From Schistosoma haematobium (taxonomy: Eukaryota > Platyhelminthes > Trematoda > Strigeidida > Schistosomatidae): a DNA stretch of 64,000 nt. The stretch lies in NCBI RefSeq assembly GCF_000699445.3, contig NC_067196.1:6424616-6488615 (forward strand), read 5' to 3'. The stretch's first letter is position 1. Each line of letters opens with the position of its first letter. Below the pieces are notes generated by a model. That model searched no databases. It worked only from the letters and a program-made list of their open reading frames with translations, and was not told the origin of the DNA. Made by a program: the position numbers and the translations under genes. Below are positions 57,431 to 64,000 of the stretch, in pieces.

Positions 57431-57613
57431 GCCAAGATGGATAGTGGCTAGCAGTGGAATCCAGAGCGCTGCTAGCCACTATACATCTTTGCTTAAAAAG
57501 CTTGTGAATTAAGGTTATATCGAGGTAATCCGTACAGGATGCACATATGCCAACATGAAATTGATCAACTGCGGTCTTAAATAACAATGGGAAGATACAA
57601 GTAAAACAACAAG
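57431..57613. mobile_element. Sm-alpha foldback pair cut at the ribozyme site
   Basis: 57431-57462 (-) begins, in element sense, exactly at CTGGATTCCACTGC, the first bases after the hammerhead cleavage point. After six bases the plus arm starts at GCTAGCCACTATACATC and runs to the tail end (57613). Confidence 0.8.
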
Positions 57614-58745
57614 TGAATTTATCATTGGAATAGTTTAGTAAAATATTTCATATCCAAGTACATTACTTATAAGTAGTTTAAATATAAATTTAGAAAATGT
57701 CACTAGTGAAATGTACCCATGAGTATCAGCAACGACAAAAGTTTAATTCAAATGACAAAACATTAAAAAGTAGATTCTCAAACTAGATGGTTGAGCTGAA
57801 AAAATTAATAGCCAACAAAAATAAATTCTGAAGGAAGATTACTTTCATTAAAAATCACAACTGGTTGTTACCGAAATGATTTCAATTCGTGATAAGGATT
57901 AACTTCCATATTCTGGTAGTAAAACACCATGAAAATGTCAGTCTTTCAATGATGTTAACCATCTTCATACATTGAATTTGATGTCTTGAATACGTTTAAA
58001 GGACGCTAACCCTGATGCTTGCGTAAAATGAATTATTTACTGATTTTGGAAGTAAGCATAAAATGTAAATAAATATATATAATATGTATATATATATATA
58101 TATTAAAAAAACGAAAGATATTCGTTTGATACTAAGTTCTTTTGGTCCACAACATATCACTGGATGAGCTCTTATGGATCATGCAACTCAAAACATTGAG
58201 ACCTTATCAGATATTACTTAGAATAGAAGTTAATAACGCGAATGTTTTAGTTTTCCAATAAGTAGTTCATAAAAGATGAGAATTTCATTTTAGTTACTTT
58301 CCTACAAGCTTTTTTCACTAAATGCTATGCTTATTCGTTCACTACATGAGTAACATCCAGTTTTCTGATAGTCTGCTTCAAAGTATTTTTAATCTACACT
58401 ATTTGATTGATGTTCTTTGGTAATTCGTTTTAGTAATAGGAAATGTTTGATTTCAGAGAAATTGTACCAATCTGAGGCCTACATTATCTTCATTGGTTAT
58501 AAGTCATCAACAGTAGTAAGATCGCCGTTTGTGCGTCATGACTGGAGAACCCCAAACCCTTTGTCCAAACAATGTGTGGGACAACATTACTGATGGAATA
58601 TTTTTAGTGACACAGTGTAATTACATCTTAATACTACCAATAAGTAAATCACTGAGTATTCAGTTAATCTTGTTGTTATTAAACGATGTAATCCGCTTAT
58701 TAAGTACACATTCGAGGAGAACCTTAGATATGATGGGTAATTACA
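57614..58745. other. AT-rich spacer with a family-F LTR end fragment
   Basis: 58325-58356 (GCTTATTCGTTCACTACAT) resembles the family-F LTR terminus. A (TA)n patch lies near 58075-58105. The frame at 58529-58777 (+) is unassigned. Confidence 0.35.
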
Positions 58746-59058
58746 TTACGCCATCGCGTTATCCACTTAGCTACTGAGTCCTGATAGCTACTTGCGTTTG
58801 AAGCGAGCGGCACTGGGTTCGAGTCCTAGAGTGAACATCAACTCTCTCAGATGCAGGTACATCCAGCCGACGAGTCCAAAATAGGGCGAAACGCGCGTCC
58901 TGGATTACACTGCTAGCCACTATCCATATTTGCTTATAATATTTATAAATTAAAGCAATATCGAGGCACAGTATGCACATACGCCAATAACAGACTGATC
59001 AATTGCAGTCTTAAACATCAATGGGAAGATTCAAATAAAACAATAGCAAGTGAATTAA
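58746..59058. mobile_element. Sm-alpha foldback pair with full plus copy
   Basis: 58750-58787 (-) is the head only. 58788-59058 (+) holds the rest: B box GGTTCGAGTCC, ribozyme (58861-58905; U4 changed, CCGACGA; stems I and III intact) and tail. Confidence 0.8.
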
Positions 59059-59314
59059 AAAAATATATTTATTACTAAACACACTAGTTTACGAGATTCG
59101 AATAGAATGAAATGAATGTCCTGAACTTTAAAATGTTACAATATATCACAGTTTTAATCTTGTAGATATGATGAATAAAAAAAGGCTAATTATCAAAAGA
59201 CTAGTATATTCTTAAATTTCACAATGAAAAAATAAGCAGATACAAAAGAAGCAACATTATTTACACAAAAGATAATTATTTCGCTACATTAATAATGGCA
59301 ATCATTACATTATA

Positions 59315-59320
59315 TTTATT
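59315..59320 (-). terminator. Poly-A signal AATAAA of the LAMTOR4-like gene
   Basis: AATAAA on the minus strand, 67 nt after the TGA stop at 59387. Confidence 0.55.
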
Positions 59321-59386
59321 ATTACGATAAAGAGAAGTAAAGGGGAAGGATTATTAAGTAAAGGGAATATGGTACTATATTCGTTT

Positions 59387-59652
59387 TCAATAATCATCAG
59401 GAGCACGTGCTTCAAAAAAATGAGGTCCGTGATTATCTATTGTAACTATATTGTTATTATTATTAATAACAGTAGCAGAATGATGTATATCAATAGGATT
59501 GTTATTACTAGTCATACTATTATCCGATTTGACAAGATGTAATTGTTGATATGTCTCTGCGTATGAAATATTCTGATTATCGGGTAGACGTTTTACTACA
59601 TAGATGGTATCACCAACACATGTCATAATATATATTGAATGCTCGAAATGTA
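59387..59652 (-). CDS. LAMTOR4: LAMTOR4-like protein, 3' exon
   Basis: Second coding exon of the gene begun at 61887. The acceptor is TTTTCTTTTCATTC...AAAG just before 59652. The exon opens in phase 1, so the joined protein reads FKRLT then IHFEHSIYIMTC, then GDTIYVVKRL. This parallels the last strands of the LAMTOR4 roadblock fold, where human LAMTOR4 has FKRL and VFVVKR. The remaining about 65 residues (Asn/His-rich, ending ARAPDDY) extend beyond the roughly 99-residue human protein. The stop is TGA at 59387, and the poly-A signal lies at 59315-59320. Confidence 0.7.
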
Positions 59653-61649
59653 CTTTAAATGGATGAATGAAAAGAAAACACAAGCGAAAATTATCATTAC
59701 TATTTATTTAGTTAAATTCTGTTTTGAATTGTAGATATCAATACGAGAGAATGAATATTTTTGCAAGTGGTTTGGTGAAAATGATACTTTTCAAATTGTT
59801 GAATAACCGTTTAATACGAGTAAGTTGGTTTTGAAGATATGCTACCAAATCTCAACGAGTAGTTGAGAAAAATAGATATTAAAGGTTACCAACATTAGGA
59901 TTTTCTGAAATCGTGAACATTAAGCTTTTATAGAACACTATTTGAAATATGCAATCAACTTACAATGAATCGCGTTTATCGGTAACATCAAGTACGATAA
60001 CTCGTATACAGGGGTTTTGTGTGATTAAATGCAAGGTTTCCTTGAAGCATTGAAATTAAATTTTTGGTTAGGATATATTGTTCACTAGCATGAAAGCCAG
60101 ACGCCTCATTGAAAAATACAAGTTAGGAGACCGAAACGTAAATGCGATAGTGGCAGGAAGTCAAAAGGTATGGACTTGTAAACTTCACCTGACTCATTTA
60201 GGACAAGGGTTCAGAAACATAACGAGTCAGCACTCACAACTACATGGTTGATTCAAACCTTGATTAATGTGCCGAAATTGGATACAGTTCTGCCATATTA
60301 GCTTCAATTATTGATTATCCGGGTCCCCGAAAAATGGACTACCTATCTTGGTGAAAGCTAATTTAAGATGTTTAAACGCCTTACAATACATAGCTAAATT
60401 TGATCTTTGATAATTACACAACTATAAACCTAATAGAACTAAGAAAAGGATTACGCAACATATCTTTGATCACTGTTATGATATGGAAAAAATTAGAAAC
60501 ATAATTAATTGTTTGAAGGTTGACACCTTATGCTATTTGCAGCGATACCATGTGAAGTTCCCACCACAACAAAACGAATACACAGGTACATAACAGTGTC
60601 TTACACATGCCTAGTCGCTGTCGAACCCAAATGTGGAATACTAGATAGGATATAATTACATTGGGAAAAGACTATGAGGACTCCGACCGCGTTGAGGTTA
60701 GTCAATAAAGTTAGCAACTGTTTTATTGCTCCGTGTTGAAATGGAAATTTTCTGGTTGTGATGCGCAAGATAATAGTGATCTGCGGTTGGAGGCCCTAGG
60801 TCACACAACTTAATTTAGCTGCAGTGGTAAAGAAACATTCATTTGTCACCTTCCCCTAGATTACTACACATCCTCCATTGCTTGTTTTATTTATAATTTT
60901 CAAAACACATTTCCTATGGTTGATTCTTTGCTACTGCTGACATTATATTTCCGGCTCTTTTAATTCAGATCTTTATAATTTCATATTGTTGGGTAGAACT
61001 ACAAGCGACTGTCTGGAATAAATACTACCAAAGCTTGGTTTGTCTAACAAACTATAACTAGCAACCAATGGGGATAAGAAGAAACTATGACTAAATTCCA
61101 AACACCGACTAATTACTCTACGTAGCAGTATTTAATCCATTAGATTCGTCTGTTGATGGATTTATCTTTTTCAAAATTTATATGAGAAGTGGTTCAGTAT
61201 CGCTCGTCGACCCGACTAGATCCCCTGCCAACATAGTCCGATGAAGAATTACTTCAAGATAGTAGCCCTTAACATATGAAACAGGCTAGCAGAGTTTGGA
61301 ACTTCAAAAGTCTTAAAGCAGGCTTCAAAACGCGAGAGTGCAAAGTTAATATTTTTAAAGTCAACCACTCTTAGTTCATTCTTTCATTAGGAGTAATACT
61401 TCAACGCAGATGTTGTTTATTCTTACGAATACATTTCTACTACATCTCAGCGAGATAAAGAACATTAATTTGTTAAGTCATTGTGTGATTTATAACGTCA
61501 ACTAGCAGCTATTTTTTTTATCCTGTCTCATTCAAGACAACCGAATTGAGGAAAACATGGAAGGGGAAACTTTTAAATTGATATACTTTGATTAGATCAA
61601 TGTAGCAGGCAATGTGGAGAAACAACCAAGACAAAAAAGCATATCTCAC
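59653..61649 (-). other. LAMTOR4: Intron of the LAMTOR4-like gene
   Basis: 1997 nt from GTGAGATATGC (61649 downward) to the TTTAAAG acceptor. It is free of recognisable SINEs, unlike most of the window. Confidence 0.65.
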
Positions 61650-61887
61650 TAGTTAATCTTTTGAATTGTTGAGTTTTTCTTTCACCTTCCATATTTAATA
61701 AACGGCCAACTCTGTTGGCGATCGCAGCAAAATGTTGGGCCAATTCCTTGTTATTCACTAATTCACCAGCTGACTGCAGAACTGATCCATCAGGGCTGAT
61801 AACCAACGTGCCGAGCCAGCCTGGTAGTCGATTTAAGACAGCCAATGGTGTAACTACCGATCCGACATGACATGTTGACATCGGCAT
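61650..61887 (-). CDS. LAMTOR4: LAMTOR4-like Ragulator subunit, 5' coding exon
   Basis: 79 codons plus one base, from ATG at 61887 (a second ATG lies two codons on). The sequence VLNRLPGWLGTLVI, DGSVLQSAGEL, IANRVGRLL and FKRLT follows the roadblock-domain pattern of LAMTOR4 (human: RIPDQLGYLVLS, GAVLASSGDL, FKRL). LAMTOR4 is a subunit of the lysosomal Ragulator complex that anchors Rag GTPases for mTORC1 signalling. The donor is A/GTGAGA at 61649. Joined to 59387-59652 it gives 167 residues. An acceptor (GCTCTTTCAG) ends 8 nt before the ATG, so a 5' UTR exon or spliced leader lies upstream. The call rests on pattern similarity by eye, not a search. Confidence 0.7.
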
Positions 61888-61895
61888 AGGGAATC

Positions 61896-61909
61896 CTGAA
61901 AGAGCAAAA
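61896..61909 (-). promoter_or_regulatory. 3' splice or trans-splice acceptor
   Basis: TTTTGCTCTTTCAG on the minus strand directly before GATTCCCTATG. Its position 8 nt upstream of the start codon is typical for spliced-leader addition in flatworms, but a cis intron fits too. Confidence 0.6.
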
Positions 61910-63188
61910 TGAAACTGAAGACGACTATAGTGAAGTTAATATTACCAACACTGAAGCATTAAGACAGTCAACCTTTACGCATATATATGTATTTATTGGA
62001 AAATAACAATTTCCCATAATCATGTAACTACCTTTAACTGTGACTAAAGTACTTTGCCAGGAACTGGCAGAAACAAACGAATTCCGTTTGATTCAATGCA
62101 GAGAAATCTTAATGGTACTGTAACTTTGAGAATACGACAGTGTTATCCACAATTCATATTTCAGGAAGCATATTAAATCCCACATTAACAAAGAATGTTA
62201 AGCTTACTGAATTATAAAAGTTGAAAAGTAAACAAAAACTATTCAGATTACCATATCTTCGTTTTTAGATTTGATGAACTTCGCGTTTTCTTTAGCTACT
62301 AAAACCTACATAGTTGATAATTTGAAGCGACTTGGTTTCCAGATAATTCCTAAAGACTCGCTTATTAATTGCCCTGATAACGGTTATTGATTAAATCCCA
62401 ACGAGTTAAGAACTCAGAAGGCGATACGAAGCATCGACCGTAGTTTATTATTGGGCGGCACGGACAACAAAGTTACAAGCGCATCAAGTGAATTTCGGCA
62501 GAGGCTAATGCGTGCGAGTAATTGAATACAGAGGTGGATTACGAGTCAAATAGGAACGAAGTAAACCAATTAGAAGATTCGATCATGTATATATGGGAAA
62601 GCGAATGATTGATCGAGCGACATTTAAGCGACTAACATTTGAGGTAGAGTGAGGAATATATGAGTAGGCTGTAACATATGGCCTAACACATATGGTCATA
62701 CAGACGAAATAGTAATAATAATGACGGGAAAATAGAGAGGTTGCCACTGTTCGAACAGCACCGTTTGCTAAGTATGTTAGTTAAAGGGCTTGGCAAGATC
62801 AACCTTAAGTAAACCTAATTGTAGCAGAGGTGCTATAGATTGTTGAATTATTAGCGACAACTACATATGTCAGCCTACCAGAGTGACATAAACTCTGACT
62901 AGTAGATAGATGAAAGTTACTGAAGTAATAGTGTACAGGTACAAGTATTTTGCCTCTACGGACAAACCTAAAATCAGCGTTAATGTACATAAATTCGAGA
63001 ACAAGTGGCATGGCGATTTAAGATAGCAACTAATCGTATCACTACTACATGACCATTGACTCCGAATTTCTGTTCAGTCATTCCACTTTATTATCTTCTT
63101 ATAGGAAGTTAACGAACCAAGGAAGAGTATTTTAAGGTGTAAAACCTATGGGGATATCCCTAAATAGTGAAACAATGCATTTTCAGTT
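61910..63188. other. Upstream region of the LAMTOR4-like gene, with a dispersed repeat
   Basis: 62375-62700 resembles the repeat at 5584-5890 (ATAACGGTTATTG, CAGAAGGCGATACGAAGC, GTTTATTATTG). No further exon could be supported; the frame at 62805-63011 (-) is unassigned. Confidence 0.3.
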
Positions 63189-63520
63189 TCAGTTTGGGAA
63201 AGACAGGGGGCTTGATGGCCTGTGTGAGTCCTGGCAATGATGGTCTCTTAGTTGATCTAACTTTCTTTTGAAAGAGTCGACGGATGGAGCCTCAACCACG
63301 TACTGAGGTAATGAATTCCACTCGTTGAAGATTCGGTGGGAAAGTCGATAGTCAGCTGACAAGTAATTTGTTCTGGGCCTGTGAACTTTCTTAGAGTGTC
63401 CTCGTAAATTCTCTGTTCTGGAAGACAAGAAAAATGAGGGCATATCAGGTGCAAATTTATCACTAAGCAATTTGAAGACTATAATCAAGTCGCCTCTAGT
63501 TCTGCGATATGATTTTGACT
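63189..63520 (-). pseudogene. CR1-like non-LTR retrotransposon C-terminus
   Basis: Minus-strand frame: YRRTRGDLIIVFKLLSDKF, then RGHSKKVHRPRTNYLS, ADYRLSHRIFNEWNSLPQYV and SVDSFKRKLDQLRDHH. The R(V/I).NEWNSLP.VV.A.S..SFK..LD pattern is the usual end of CR1/L2/Jockey-group reverse-transcriptase proteins. A TAG just upstream marks the 5' truncation. Confidence 0.75.
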
Positions 63521-63723
63521 AAAATTGACTAATGTTTGATTAATATTGTGCCACAGCGTTTATTTCGAAGAAAAAATTTAGTGTAATGAAACCGTATTTA
63601 AAACCAGTTGTGGCTTTTTAAGCGAAAATGAAGTTACGTGAAGTACCGTTTTATTGAAATAGACCGCTTCGACATACAAGTTCCAAGAATCGATTACTTA
63701 ATGTTAAATCTTCATGTCATGGA

Positions 63724-64000
63724 TATTTTGTCCGTTCTTGGCTTCTGCACTCGCTCGATGCACCCAATCGGTCGTCTAGATTTATTGGAGAGATAAAGAG
63801 TTGAGATGTCATGTTTAAAATCATTTCTAAGTATTCTATACATCAAAATCAGATCACTTCTTAATCTGGTGTGTGACAGATCAAGAAAGCCTGGCTTCTC
63901 AACCTGCTCTTTGTGTGCTTCTAGAGCTCTGGAATCGCTTGGACAGTCGTCTCTGTACTTTTTTCGGATATCCAGATCACCTAAACAGAGGTCATTAGAC
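63724..64000 (-). pseudogene. Second CR1-like C-terminal fragment, running off the window
   Basis: Minus-strand frame from the window edge: GDLDIRKKYRDDC, EKPGFLDLSHTRLRSDLILM, YRILRNDFKHD and IERVQKPRTDK, then a stop. It covers the same protein region as 63189-63520 but diverges, so it is a different element or an older copy in the same orientation. Confidence 0.65.

Overview
The window looks like a piece of a schistosome (blood fluke) nuclear genome. It is AT-rich and gene-poor, and it is packed with retroelement debris. The diagnostic feature is many copies of the Sm-alpha SINE: a tRNA-like head with pol III A and B boxes followed by a hammerhead ribozyme core, as known from Schistosoma. 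RTE-type and other non-LTR retrotransposon remnants, a Penelope-like GIY-YIG fragment and a Ty3/gypsy remnant fit the same assignment. The species cannot be fixed from the sequence alone.

Only a few stretches look like host genes. (1) At 11508-14207 (+) one long open frame encodes an 899-residue predicted type I membrane protein (signal peptide, Cys-bearing ectodomain, Thr-rich stalk, one membrane span, Asn/Ser-rich basic tail), preceded by a good 3' splice or trans-splice acceptor. (2) At 59387-61895 (-) two exons joined by a GT-AG intron encode a LAMTOR4-like Ragulator subunit with a long C-terminal extension. (3) At 53874-54181 (+) lies a frameshifted linker-histone (H1) globular domain, probably a retro-pseudogene. 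Both intact genes sit in unusually SINE-poor stretches (about 9.1-14.3 kb and 59-63 kb).

The rest is repeats. Three SINE-like families each combine a tRNA-like pol III head with a hammerhead motif: A (Sm-alpha, about 300 bp), B (about 400 bp, ending in an (AT)-type tail, the most abundant here) and C (about 370 bp; stem I has two 5-bp segments around an internal loop). Other families are D (about 470-bp retroposon with an (AAAT)n tail), F (gypsy-type LTR of 255-317 bp; two clean solo copies with 4-bp target duplications), G (about 511-bp solo LTR, TGTTAT...ATAACA), a roughly 280-bp MITE with about 21-bp terminal inverted repeats, RTE 3' fragments, a second non-LTR family with a (TGAC)n tail, CR1-like C-terminal fragments and a young Penelope-like insertion with a 13-bp target duplication.

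The most striking pattern is structural. About fifteen hammerhead-SINE loci are inverted, foldback pairs in which both arms carry overlapping parts of the same element, and several others are head-to-tail partial dimers. Together with a perfect 92-bp palindrome built from two SINE-B tails, a 132-bp tandem duplication carrying two hammerheads, a 419-bp 99%-identical duplication and two near-identical inverted repeat pairs, this suggests that self-cleaving, self-folding SINE RNAs are often copied as multimers and snap-back molecules. That mechanism is an inference. Stretches not listed are short AT-rich spacers in which I see nothing.
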